Assembly: GCF_016695175.1 (NCBI RefSeq)
Contig: NZ_CP068023.1
Coordinates: 546,501-610,500, forward strand
Source: Pseudoalteromonas sp. GCY
GTDB taxonomy: Bacteria; Pseudomonadota; Gammaproteobacteria; Enterobacterales; Alteromonadaceae
Length of the DNA: 64,000 nucleotides
Reading direction: 5' to 3'
The position numbers and the translations under genes were made by a program. Shown piece by piece: positions 55,391-63,893 of the stretch. Within the stretch, counting starts at the first letter, position 1. Each line of letters starts with the position of its first letter. The notes beneath the pieces are model-generated. The model saw nothing but the letters and a program-made list of their open reading frames with translations. It was not told the origin of the DNA and ran no database searches.

Positions 55391-55417
55391 AAAAAGCGAC
55401 GCTAAGTCGCTTTTTTT
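55391..55417 (+). terminator. Intrinsic terminator between secA and mutT
   Basis: AAAAAGCGAC-GCTAA-GTCGC followed by T7. mutT begins only 12 nt beyond, so mutT is either read through or has a promoter within secA. Confidence 0.9.
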
Positions 55418-55429
55418 ATGGAGAAAATG

Positions 55430-55828
55430 ATGCAAAAAAAACGTGTTGAAGTCGCCGTTGGTGTGATTGAAAAAAATCAGAAAATCTTTGTCTGCTTAAG
55501 AGGTGAAGAGCAACATCAAGGTGGACTTTGGGAATTCCCTGGCGGGAAAATGGAAGCGGGCGAAGATGTGTTTTCGGCATTGAAACGTGAGCTACAAGAA
55601 GAGGTTGGCATTGAGATCTATAACTCATCTGAGCTAATGCGTATTGAGCATGACTATGCTGACAAAGCCGTATGCTTATACATTCATCATGTTGAGGACT
55701 TTTCCGGTGAAGCTCATGGTGCAGAAGGGCAGCCTTCTAAATGGGTTTCAGTTGAGCAGTTGCATGAGCTCACGTTTCCTGAGGCCAACAAAACAATCGT
55801 GGAATTACTACAAGCCCGCCAAAATTAG
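55430..55828 (+). CDS. mutT: 8-oxo-dGTP diphosphatase MutT
   Basis: 132 residues. The start at 55430 (MQKKRVEVAVGVIEKNQKI) is preferred over in-frame ATGs at 55418 and 55427 because GGAG then lies six bases upstream. The Nudix box is GGKMEAGEDVFSALKRELQE-EVG, giving the metal-binding REXXEE. It hydrolyses 8-oxo-dGTP and prevents A:T to C:G mutations. The pairing with secA is as in E. coli. Confidence 0.95.
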   Translation: MQKKRVEVAVGVIEKNQKIFVCLRGEEQHQGGLWEFPGGKMEAGEDVFSALKRELQEEVGIEIYNSSELMRIEHDYADKAVCLYIHHVEDFSGEAHGAEGQPSKWVSVEQLHELTFPEANKTIVELLQARQN

Positions 55829-56141
55829 TGACAAACTTTGTTACTAAATTCAGCACTCAGAGTCATAGTCATTCACTATGTGCATAGGTAGACTAGTGAA
55901 TGACCGCTTACTTGTAAATAAACATCAGCCAACGATTCTCGTTACTCTGAGGTTTGATAGGAAACACTGTTAGAAGGAATTATTTTAAAGCCATAAAGGT
56001 TATGTCTATATTACATTCATCTATATGCAATTGACCTGCTTGATTATTTAACCTGAGGTTTGGATAAGTAATTTGAGCATTATTTTATCTAGATGAATGG
56101 AATTCGACGTTTACAAGCGAAACTCTATCAGGGGAATAAAA
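55829..56141. other. Intergenic region before the M13 peptidase
   Basis: Non-coding. Its main feature is an 11-bp perfect inverted repeat at 55868-55904. An AGGGGA ribosome-binding site for the peptidase lies at its right end. Nothing else is recognisable. Confidence 0.5.
55868..55904. repeat. Perfect 11-bp inverted repeat after mutT
   Basis: GTCATTCACTA and TAGTGAATGAC are separated by 15 nt. There is no T-run after it. It could be an operator, an RNA structure ending mutT mRNA, or a mobile-element relic. Confidence 0.6.
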
Positions 56142-58211
56142 ATGAAGAAACTATCACTGACCGCTGCGAGTGTTGCACTTGCATTGGGATTGATTGGTTG
56201 TAGCGAACAACCGCAAACGCAACAAAAACCAGCTGAACAAGCCGAAGCACAAAAAGCGGTTTTAAATTCTGGTATTGAGCTTGCGAATATTGATAAATCT
56301 GTGCGTCCACAAGATGACTTCTATTTTCATGTGAATGGCCACTGGTTAGAAAAAACAAAAATCCCGGCGGATAAGTCAAATTATGGCTCTTTCTCGCAGC
56401 TCTATGATGAGTCGCAAAAAGCATTGCGTAAAGTACTGGAAGATGCTGCAGATAATACATCTGCAAAAGCGGGTAGCGATGAGCAGAAGCTGGGTGCGTT
56501 TTATCAAAGTTATATGGATGAAGGGGCGAGAAACGAGCTGGGCTTAAACCCGGTTAAGCCTTATCTGAATGAAATTCAAGACCTGAAGAGTAAATCGGAG
56601 CTACCAGCTATCTTTGCTAGAATGCGTTTAACGGGGGCAAGTACACCGTTTGGTTGGTATGTTAATAATGATGCTAAAAACTCAAGTGAAAACGCGCTTT
56701 ATATGTTCCAATCAGGCCTTGGTTTACCTGATCGTGACTACTACTTAAAAGAGGATGAAAAATTCATTCAGATCCGCGAGCAGTACCGACTCTACATTGA
56801 GCAATTATTAGCAAAAGCGGGTCATAAAAATCCAGGCCAAGCTGCACTGAATATTGTTGCGCTAGAGAAGCAAATTGCCGAGGCGCAATGGACACGTGTT
56901 GAAAGCCGCGATGCGACTAAAACGTATAATAAGCTAAGCAATGATGCGTTTAATCAATTAATGCCAGACTTTGATACGTCAGCGTTTTTAACCGCACTTG
57001 GTATTAAAACGGATTCACTTATTGTGAGCCAACCTAGTTTCTTTGAAGCGCTATCAAAAATCATTGCAGATTCAACGCTAGAAGCTTGGCAAGACTATTT
57101 AACGTTCCACTTCACCAATGACTACGCTGAGTTACTAAGTAAAGATGTAGTTGACCTTAAGTTTGGGTTCTTTGGTAAAACATTGACGGGTGTAGAGGAA
57201 CAAGCACCAACGTGGAAAAAAGCGGTAGATGCAAGTAATTCTGTGCTAGGTGAAATGTTAGGCAAGATTTACGTAAAGTCTTATTTCCCACCAGAAGCGA
57301 AAGCGCGTATGGAAGAGTTGGTTGTCAACCTTATTAAAGGGTTTGATCAGGCAATTGATGGTCTAGAGTGGATGAGTGCTGAAACTAAGGTAGCGGCAAA
57401 AGACAAGCTCAACAAGTTTACGCCTAAGATTGGCTATCCTGACAAATGGAAAGATTACTCAGCACTTGAGATAAGTCCTGATGATCTTGTTGGTAACTAT
57501 GTACGCTATAGCCAATTTGCTAATCAGGAAATGATCGATAAATTAGGCAAACCTGTGGACCGTGGTGAGTGGTTCATGACACCGCAAACCGTGAATGCTT
57601 ACTATAACCCGGTGAATAACGAGATTGTATTCCCTGCTGCGATTTTACAGCCACCATTCTTTAACCTAGAAGCGGATGATGCAGTAAACTACGGTGCAAT
57701 CGGTGCAGTTATCGGTCACGAATTAGGTCACGGTTTTGACGACCAAGGTGCGAAGTACGATGGTGATGGTAACCTTCGTAATTGGTGGAGTGAGTCTGAC
57801 CTTTCACAATTCGAAGCGCGTAGCCAAAAGCTGGTTGAGCAGTTTAATGGTTTTAAACCATTTGAAGATGCTGGTGTAAACGGTGAACTGACACTGGGTG
57901 AAAATATTGGTGATTTAGGCGGATTAACCGTCGCTTATAAAGCGTACCAAATTTCACTAGGCGATCAAAAAGCGCCAGTTATTGACGGTTACACTGGGGA
58001 GCAGCGCTTCTTTATGGGCTGGTCACAAATTTGGCGTCGCAAATACCGCGATGAAGAGCTGCGTAATCGTCTGATGACAGATCCGCATTCACCAAGTCAT
58101 TATCGAGTGATTGGTGTGCTGCCGAATATGCCAGAGTTCTATAAGGCATTTGATGTGAAAGAAGGCGATAAGATGTATCTTAAACCAGAAGACAGAGTGA
58201 AAATCTGGTAA
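56142..58211 (+). CDS. M13-family (neprilysin/PepO-like) zinc endopeptidase, lipoprotein
   Basis: 689 residues from the ATG at 56142; the frame is open from 56097 but a signal sequence begins here. Lipobox LIGC (Cys near residue 20) follows LTAASVALALGLIGC. The zinc motif is HELGH (His526-Glu527-His530) in VIGHELGHGFDDQG, with the third ligand in ENIGDLGGL. NAYYNPVNNEIVFPAAILQPPFF is the substrate-binding region. It degrades peptides outside the inner membrane, probably anchored by lipid. It stands alone. Confidence 0.95.
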   Translation: MKKLSLTAASVALALGLIGCSEQPQTQQKPAEQAEAQKAVLNSGIELANIDKSVRPQDDFYFHVNGHWLEKTKIPADKSNYGSFSQLYDESQKALRKVLEDAADNTSAKAGSDEQKLGAFYQSYMDEGARNELGLNPVKPYLNEIQDLKSKSELPAIFARMRLTGASTPFGWYVNNDAKNSSENALYMFQSGLGLPDRDYYLKEDEKFIQIREQYRLYIEQLLAKAGHKNPGQAALNIVALEKQIAEAQWTRVESRDATKTYNKLSNDAFNQLMPDFDTSAFLTALGIKTDSLIVSQPSFFEALSKIIADSTLEAWQDYLTFHFTNDYAELLSKDVVDLKFGFFGKTLTGVEEQAPTWKKAVDASNSVLGEMLGKIYVKSYFPPEAKARMEELVVNLIKGFDQAIDGLEWMSAETKVAAKDKLNKFTPKIGYPDKWKDYSALEISPDDLVGNYVRYSQFANQEMIDKLGKPVDRGEWFMTPQTVNAYYNPVNNEIVFPAAILQPPFFNLEADDAVNYGAIGAVIGHELGHGFDDQGAKYDGDGNLRNWWSESDLSQFEARSQKLVEQFNGFKPFEDAGVNGELTLGENIGDLGGLTVAYKAYQISLGDQKAPVIDGYTGEQRFFMGWSQIWRRKYRDEELRNRLMTDPHSPSHYRVIGVLPNMPEFYKAFDVKEGDKMYLKPEDRVKIW

Positions 58212-58537
58212 TTTCACATTTTGAATTCGTGGCGGTTTTATTGTGTTCCAGCAGTAAATCCGCCGCTTTTTACGATATCCAATTACAACCCGCTGAACTT
58301 CTCACAAAATATGACATCCATTTCAGCACTTTCTGCAAGCACTCGCTATTTCCAAGGTCAAGTTCATCGCTATTTTATGGTATTTACGGCCAAATCAGAG
58401 TAGCTTCATTTTGTCTAACACAAGGATATGAAAAAATAATGATAGCGCTGTCATTTTAACTTTTATATGATGTTTAGGAACAATAAGTGATTAAATGATG
58501 TTCATTTTGAATTGAACATGAAGACTGGGAGCAAAAG
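58212..58537. other. Intergenic region with NagR-type operator
   Basis: Non-coding 326 bp. Its recognisable signal is the palindrome at 58438-58455; GGGAG near the right end is the ribosome-binding site of the hexosaminidase gene. Confidence 0.5.
58438..58455. promoter_or_regulatory. NagR-type operator before the hexosaminidase gene
   Basis: AATGATAGCGCTGTCATT is a near-perfect palindrome matching the alteromonad NagR consensus AATGACARCGYTGTCATT at all but one or two positions. It is about 83 nt upstream of the start codon. Confidence 0.8.
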
Positions 58538-61129
58538 ATGAGAATAAAAACGACTTTGCTTGGGGCGATAATTGCTGGGTGCTCGTTCTATACACAAGCA
58601 TCATTCACGCAGCAGCAGTTAGCGCAGTTTGCAAGTGACACGCATTTTGAATTTGCGGTAGAAAATAACTTCAGCAATGGTGCCGGGGGCTTTAGCGGTG
58701 CTATTACACTGACTAACAATTCAAAAGTTAATCTACCAAAAGGACAAAGCGATTGGCAAATCTATTTGCACTCAGTTCGTCATATTTCAACGGAAACCGC
58801 TGAAGGTCTGCGCTTTGAGCATATTAATGGCGACCTTCATCGTATAACCCCTACCGATTCGTTTGCTGGCTTAAAAGCCGGTGAAAAGCTCAAGTTAGCT
58901 TTTGATGGTTCGGCTTGGGTTGCTGCATACAGCGATTTTATGCCGCGTGCCTTTATTGTGTCAGGTAAAAATAAACCGGTCATTTTTGCAAATACTGATA
59001 CAGAAGACATGACACAGTTCGTTGCGCCATTTGAGCGTGAGAACCAACTGAAAAGATACAATACACCTACCGATTACACGCAGATAGCGAACGCAGCGCT
59101 GCGTTTTGAACGTAATCAAAGCAATATTTCGGTCTCAAAAGAAGATGCGCTAAGACGTATCATTCCAAAGCCTGAGCACATCGACTTCAGTCGTGGCGAA
59201 ATCACCCTTAACAAAAACTGGCAGATCCGCTTTGCCGGACGTTTGAAGTCAGAAGTCGCCGTTTTTCAAGAAGACTTATCAGAGTATGGACTGGATTTAA
59301 AAGCTGAAGCTAATCACGTGCCTGAAGGGAATATCCCGACGATCCGCCTTAAAGTTGCGAAAAGTCTAGGGCGAGATTATGACTACAGCCAAGCTGGGTC
59401 ATATACATTGGATATTGATGATGATGTGATTGAAATCACGGGTATTGATAACGCAGGTGTGTTTTACGGTATTCAAAGTTTGCTTGCGCTATTTCCAGCC
59501 GATAGTAAAAATGAAATTACCTTGTCTCACGTAGAGATCAAAGACTCTCCGCGCTTTAGCTGGCGTGGTATGCATTACGACAATGCCCGTAACTATCATG
59601 GTAAAGATGCGTTATTTAAATTAATTGAACAGATGGCGCGTTATAAGTTAAATAAGTTCCACTGGCACTTTTCAGATGATGAAGGTTGGCGCTTGGAGAT
59701 CCCAGGGCTCCCTGAGTTAACAGAAGTCGGCGCATTCCGTTGTTTTGATTTACAAGAGCGTGAGTGCTTACTGACTCAGTTGGGCACAGGTCCTTTCAAA
59801 ACGGGAAGTGGAAATGGTTACCTGTCTCGCGAGGACTTTGTCGAGTTACTTAAATTTGCCACTGCGCGTCATATCGAGATCATTCCAGAAATCGAAAGCC
59901 CTGGGCATGCTCGTGCTGCGATTAAGTCGATGGAAGCGCGTTATCACAAATTGATGGAAGCAGGTAAAGCGCAAGAGGCCAAAGCCTATCTTTTGAACGA
60001 TATTGATGACACTTCAAAGTATCTAACCGTGCAACTCTATACTGATAACTCTATTAATGTTTGCTTGGACTCAAGCTATGCCTTTATGGAGAAGGTGGTA
60101 TATGAGCTGCAGGAAATGTATCGCGATGCTGGTACTATGCTAACGACAGTCCACTTTGGTGGCGATGAGGTTGGAAAGGGCTCATGGACTGAATCACCAG
60201 CATGTAATGAGCTATTTGCGGTGGCCGACAACGGAGTGGCTGGACCCAATGATTTAAAACCATACTTTACTCAAAAAGTTGCAAAGCTGCTTGCTAAGCG
60301 TGGGATCACCCCTGCCGCTTGGGAAGATGGTTTAATGTATAACACCACGACGACCTTTAAACGTGATGAATTTCCAAATCCACAGTTTTTGGTAAATACT
60401 TGGGATAACATTTGGGAGTGGGGGGTTGCAGACAGAGCCCACCGTTTTGCAAACAACAATTACCAGGTTATTTTGTCTCACGGTACACATTTGTACTTTG
60501 ATCATCCTTACGAAGCGCACCCTGAAGAGCGCGGCTATTATTGGGCAACTCGTTACACAGATACGAAAAAAGCATTTTCGTACATGCCAGATAATATTTA
60601 TGCGAATGCGGATTTCACGCGAAATCGTGAGCCTATCGTGAACCTAGAGGCCTTAGTTGGCCGCGAGTTGCCCGCACTTAAAAGACCGCAAAATATCCTT
60701 GGTATGCAAGGGCAAATATGGAGTGAGACCATTCGCTCGGAAGACCAAGTCTTACGATTGATTTTCCCTCGTTTGCTTTCGCTTGCGGAGCGCGCTTGGC
60801 ATAAAGCGGATTGGGAAGGGCGTCGTATTAATCAAAAAGAGTTAAACAAGGACTTTTCAACCTTTGCAGCAGCATTGTCTTTAAAAGAGATTGCAAAGTT
60901 GCAAAATGATGGCATTAAGCCAAACCTTCCAGTTCCTGGTGCCAAGGTGGTGTTGGGTAAACTTGAAGCGAATAGTGCTTTCCCTTATCTTGCAATTGAA
61001 GTGAGCTTAGACGATGGAGAATCTTGGCAGCCTTATACTGATCAGATGAGTGTCTCAGATGAAAGTAAGGTATTGTTGAGAACGCGAGCCGGAGATAAAA
61101 ATACGAGCCGTGTCACAGGTTTGAAATAA
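58538..61129 (+). CDS. Beta-N-acetylhexosaminidase (GH20, chitobiase-like)
   Basis: 863 residues. Signal peptide ends near YTQASF. An N-terminal carbohydrate-binding domain of the chitobiase type (~25-180), a GH20b domain (~200-330) and the TIM-barrel catalytic domain (~345-790) with the Asp543-Glu544 pair in HFGGDEVG. FHWHFSDDEGWRLEIPGLPE, IEIIPEIESPGHARAAI and LGMQGQIWSET are GH20 signatures. A small C-terminal domain follows. It cleaves GlcNAc from chitobiose and longer oligomers in the periplasm. A NagR-type operator precedes it, and the NagP transporter follows. Confidence 0.96.
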   Translation: MRIKTTLLGAIIAGCSFYTQASFTQQQLAQFASDTHFEFAVENNFSNGAGGFSGAITLTNNSKVNLPKGQSDWQIYLHSVRHISTETAEGLRFEHINGDLHRITPTDSFAGLKAGEKLKLAFDGSAWVAAYSDFMPRAFIVSGKNKPVIFANTDTEDMTQFVAPFERENQLKRYNTPTDYTQIANAALRFERNQSNISVSKEDALRRIIPKPEHIDFSRGEITLNKNWQIRFAGRLKSEVAVFQEDLSEYGLDLKAEANHVPEGNIPTIRLKVAKSLGRDYDYSQAGSYTLDIDDDVIEITGIDNAGVFYGIQSLLALFPADSKNEITLSHVEIKDSPRFSWRGMHYDNARNYHGKDALFKLIEQMARYKLNKFHWHFSDDEGWRLEIPGLPELTEVGAFRCFDLQERECLLTQLGTGPFKTGSGNGYLSREDFVELLKFATARHIEIIPEIESPGHARAAIKSMEARYHKLMEAGKAQEAKAYLLNDIDDTSKYLTVQLYTDNSINVCLDSSYAFMEKVVYELQEMYRDAGTMLTTVHFGGDEVGKGSWTESPACNELFAVADNGVAGPNDLKPYFTQKVAKLLAKRGITPAAWEDGLMYNTTTTFKRDEFPNPQFLVNTWDNIWEWGVADRAHRFANNNYQVILSHGTHLYFDHPYEAHPEERGYYWATRYTDTKKAFSYMPDNIYANADFTRNREPIVNLEALVGRELPALKRPQNILGMQGQIWSETIRSEDQVLRLIFPRLLSLAERAWHKADWEGRRINQKELNKDFSTFAAALSLKEIAKLQNDGIKPNLPVPGAKVVLGKLEANSAFPYLAIEVSLDDGESWQPYTDQMSVSDESKVLLRTRAGDKNTSRVTGLK

Positions 61130-61151
61130 ACCCTCGTATTCAGTTTATCGC

Positions 61152-61175
61152 AAAAAAGGGCAATGGCCCTTTTTT
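61152..61175 (+). terminator. Terminator after the hexosaminidase gene
   Basis: AAAAAAGGGC-AAT-GGCCCTTTTTT, a clear intrinsic terminator 22 nt after the stop. Confidence 0.9.
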
Positions 61176-61232
61176 GGTGATAATTTTGCTCAAATTCTAA
61201 CTGGTAATGAAATAGATTTTAACGTAAAGTTA

Positions 61233-61250
61233 AATGTCAGCGCTGTCATT
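61233..61250. promoter_or_regulatory. NagR-type operator before nagP
   Basis: AATGTCAGCGCTGTCATT has the same centre AGCGCTGTCATT as the site at 58438. It is 73 nt upstream of the nagP start. Two matching sites in front of two GlcNAc genes make regulation by NagR likely. Confidence 0.8.
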
Positions 61251-61322
61251 TATGTAAAGAAAGCAGTGAGCAAAGCAAAAAATAACAAGGCAAAAAGCCA
61301 TACAAACAATAAACGATGAGTA

Positions 61323-62618
61323 ATGTTTATGGAAGCTACCGTGTCGAATACAACAAAACGAAGTAACGCGATCCCTATGGCAATTGTCGCCGCCATGTTT
61401 TTTATTCTTGGCTTTGTGACTTGGCTTAATGGGTCGCTAATGCCATATTTGGAGCAAGTATTAAAACTAACTCCTCTCCAATCTTCATTTATTCTTTTCT
61501 CTTTTTATATTGCGGTGACATTTACCGCGGTTCCTTCTGCCCTAGTTATCCGCAAGGTGGGTTATAAAAATGGTATGGCCATCGCAATTGCGATGATGAT
61601 GTGTGCGGCGTTGCTATATATTCCAGCGGCTAAAACACAAATGTTTGCATTGTTTTTGTTTGCTCAATTTACTATGGGTATTGGGCAAACATTATTACAA
61701 ACTGCTGTAAACCCTTATGTGGTACGTATTGGGCCTGAAGAGTCAGCAGCTGTACGCGTAAGTATTATGGGTATACTGAATAAAGGTGCTGGTATTGTTG
61801 CGCCGCTTGTATTTACCGCGTTGGTGCTGAGTAACTTTACTGATATGGCAGGTAAAGAGCTGACTCAAGCTGATATTGATGCAATGGCCAACGGTCTTAT
61901 CGGGCCATATTTAGGCTTGGCTGCATTTATTGGTATTTTTGCCTTGGGTATTAAGTTTGCACCACTACCTGAAATAGAAAAAGATGACGAAGAAGAGCAT
62001 GGCTCAGTGAGAGAAGCGCTATCTCATCCTAATCTAAAGCTTGGTGTGATCGCGCTGTTTTTGTATGTTGCGGTTGAAGTGATTGCTGGTGATACGATTG
62101 GTTCATTTGCATTAGCGCTGGGTGTTGAAAAATATAGTGTGATGACGTCTTATACTATGGCTTGTATGGTTACGGGCTATATTCTGGGCATTATATTGAT
62201 CCCGAGAGTAATATCGCAGGAGAGGGCGTTAACAGCATCTGCCGTGCTTGGTGTGCTTCTCACGCTCGCAATTTCATTTGGCAGCCCAGACTCATTTGTC
62301 ATTTCAAATCTATTTGGATTATCAGCGTTGCCTGATATTCTATTGATGGTCGCTATTTTAGGTTTAGCGAATGCCATTATGTGGCCAGCTATTTGGCCGC
62401 TCGCATTATCTGGACTTGGCAAGCTAACCAGTGTAGGCTCTGGTTTATTGGTTATGGGTATTGCCGGTGGTGCATTCGGTCCAGTATTCTTAGGTTTAGC
62501 TAAGGGCACATCTGGCACAGTGGAATCACAGCAAATTGCACACCTTGTAATGTTACCTTGTTATCTATTTATAATCTTCTACGCTGTGAAAGGTCATAAG
62601 ATCAAAAAGAAAGCGTAG
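61323..62618 (+). CDS. nagP: N-acetylglucosamine transporter NagP (MFS)
   Basis: 431 residues with twelve membrane helices. GFVTWLNGSLMPYLEQVLKL at helix 1, GQTLLQTAVNPYVVRIGPEE and GILNKGAGIVAPLVF are features of the FucP/GluP/NagP sugar:H+ symporter group. It moves GlcNAc through the inner membrane in alteromonads that lack the GlcNAc PTS. It is linked to the hexosaminidase and has its own NagR site and terminator. A second in-frame ATG lies at 61329. Confidence 0.9.
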   Translation: MFMEATVSNTTKRSNAIPMAIVAAMFFILGFVTWLNGSLMPYLEQVLKLTPLQSSFILFSFYIAVTFTAVPSALVIRKVGYKNGMAIAIAMMMCAALLYIPAAKTQMFALFLFAQFTMGIGQTLLQTAVNPYVVRIGPEESAAVRVSIMGILNKGAGIVAPLVFTALVLSNFTDMAGKELTQADIDAMANGLIGPYLGLAAFIGIFALGIKFAPLPEIEKDDEEEHGSVREALSHPNLKLGVIALFLYVAVEVIAGDTIGSFALALGVEKYSVMTSYTMACMVTGYILGIILIPRVISQERALTASAVLGVLLTLAISFGSPDSFVISNLFGLSALPDILLMVAILGLANAIMWPAIWPLALSGLGKLTSVGSGLLVMGIAGGAFGPVFLGLAKGTSGTVESQQIAHLVMLPCYLFIIFYAVKGHKIKKKA

Positions 62619-62666
62619 CAAGAAAATGTAAAGCATTTCTATGTATGTAGAAATAATCCCGTGTGT

Positions 62667-62695
62667 AATGCCACCTGAATAAGGTGGCATTTTTT
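62667..62695 (+). terminator. Terminator after nagP
   Basis: AATGCCACCT and AGGTGGCATT enclose a five-base loop and are followed by T-rich sequence. Clear intrinsic terminator. Confidence 0.9.
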
Positions 62696-62754
62696 ATGCC
62701 TAAATCATTCCCTTACCTACAAAACTGGCTTAATGCTAAGATCTTTTTCGTGAA

Positions 62755-63547
62755 ATAAAATCGCTGCTACGCTGATGCTTATTGTTTGTTGTTTGTTGTT
62801 TGTTGTTTGTTGTTTGTTGTTTGGTGTTGGTCGTGTAGGAGCTACTTTATGTAGCGAGGGTTTTATTCTCAGTCGCGATATAAAATCGCTGCTACGCAGA
62901 TGGTTGGTGCTTGTTATTTGGTGTTGGTCGTGTAGGAGCTACTTTATGTAGCGAGGGTTTTATTCTCAGTCGCGATATAAAATCGCTGCTACGCTGATAT
63001 CTGACGCTTGTTGTTTGGTGCTTATTGTTTGGTGTTGGTCGTGTAGGAGCTACTTTATGTAGCGAGGGTTTTATTCTCAGTCGCGATATAAAATCGCTGC
63101 TACGCAGATGTGTGGTGCTTGTTGTTTGGTGCTTATTGTTTGATGTTGGTCGTGTAGGAGCTGCTTTATGCTGCGAGGGTTTTATTCTCAGTCGCGATAT
63201 AAAATCGCTGCTACGCTGATGCTTGTTGTTTGGTGCTTATTGTTTGGTGTTGGTCGTGTAGGAGCTGCTTTATGCTGCGAGGGTTTTATTCTCAGTCGCG
63301 ATATAAAATCGCTGCTACGCTGATGCTTGTTGTTTGGTGCTTATTGTTTGGTGCTTATTGTTTGGTGTTGGTCGTGTAGGAGCTACTTTATGTAGCGAGG
63401 GTTTTATTCTCAGTCGCGATATAAAATCGCTGCTACGCAGATGTGTGGTGCTTGTTGTTTGGTGCTTATTGTTTGATGTTGGTCGTGTAGGAGCTGCTTT
63501 ATGCTGCGAGGGTTTTATTCTCAGTCGCGATATAAAATCGCTGCTAC
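62755..63547. repeat. REP/BIME array C with heptanucleotide spacers
   Basis: Seven copies of GTAGGAGCTRCTTTATG (T of TAGG at 62836, 62933, 63044, 63155, 63259, 63377, 63488). Each is followed by an inverted partner whose complement is GTAGCAGCGATTTTATATCG. Spacings are 97, 111, 111, 104, 118 and 111 bp, all 97 plus a multiple of seven. The variable part is made of heptamers of the TTGTTTG/GTGCTTA kind; the leader has six pure TTGTTTG copies at 62782-62823. The sequence reads as open frames on the plus strand only because the units keep phase. Confidence 0.92.
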
Positions 63548-63616
63548 TTGGTGTTTATTGTGTAGGGGTGCTATGTGCGTAAAAATAAAAAGTGAGGAAT
63601 ACATTTATAGAAAGAG

Positions 63617-63693
63617 TGGGGCGACTGATGGGACTTGAACCCACGACAACCGGAATCACAATCCAGGGCTCTACCAACTGAGCTACAGCCGCC
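63617..63693 (-). tRNA. tRNA-His (GTG anticodon)
   Basis: The minus strand folds into a cloverleaf: acceptor GCGGCTG pairing with CAGTCGC, an extra 5' G opposite the C discriminator (the histidine identity element), D-arm GCTCAGTTGGTAGAGC, anticodon loop TTGTGAT, T-arm with GTGGGTTCAAGTCCCAT and an encoded CCA. It closely resembles E. coli tRNA-His. Array C starts about 70 nt beyond the 3' end. Confidence 0.97.
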
Positions 63694-63893
63694 ACAAAAG
63701 AATTGAACACCTCGTTTGGTGTGGCGCGCATAATACATAAGTTTTTTCCAAATGCAAAGGGAAATATCGAAAAAACTTAATAAAAGTTTTTTTTTGGAGA
63801 TTATTTCCGCATACAGCAAATATTCATATATCCTATGTATGATCCAGCCGATCTAATGATAAATAACTGCTTAATATAAAAAGGGGGATGAGT

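Noticed and set aside
24430..55392. Recurring AATTGGTATNAAAA near the 3' ends of the TonB receptor, ftsZ and secA genes
   Set aside because: Noted as a possible conserved 3' motif, but three short AT-rich matches are not enough to support a feature.
63025..63582. Open frames giving GRVGATLCSEGFILSRDIKS repeats
   Set aside because: They are translations of REP array C; the unit lengths keep phase by chance and there is no ribosome-binding site or codon bias.
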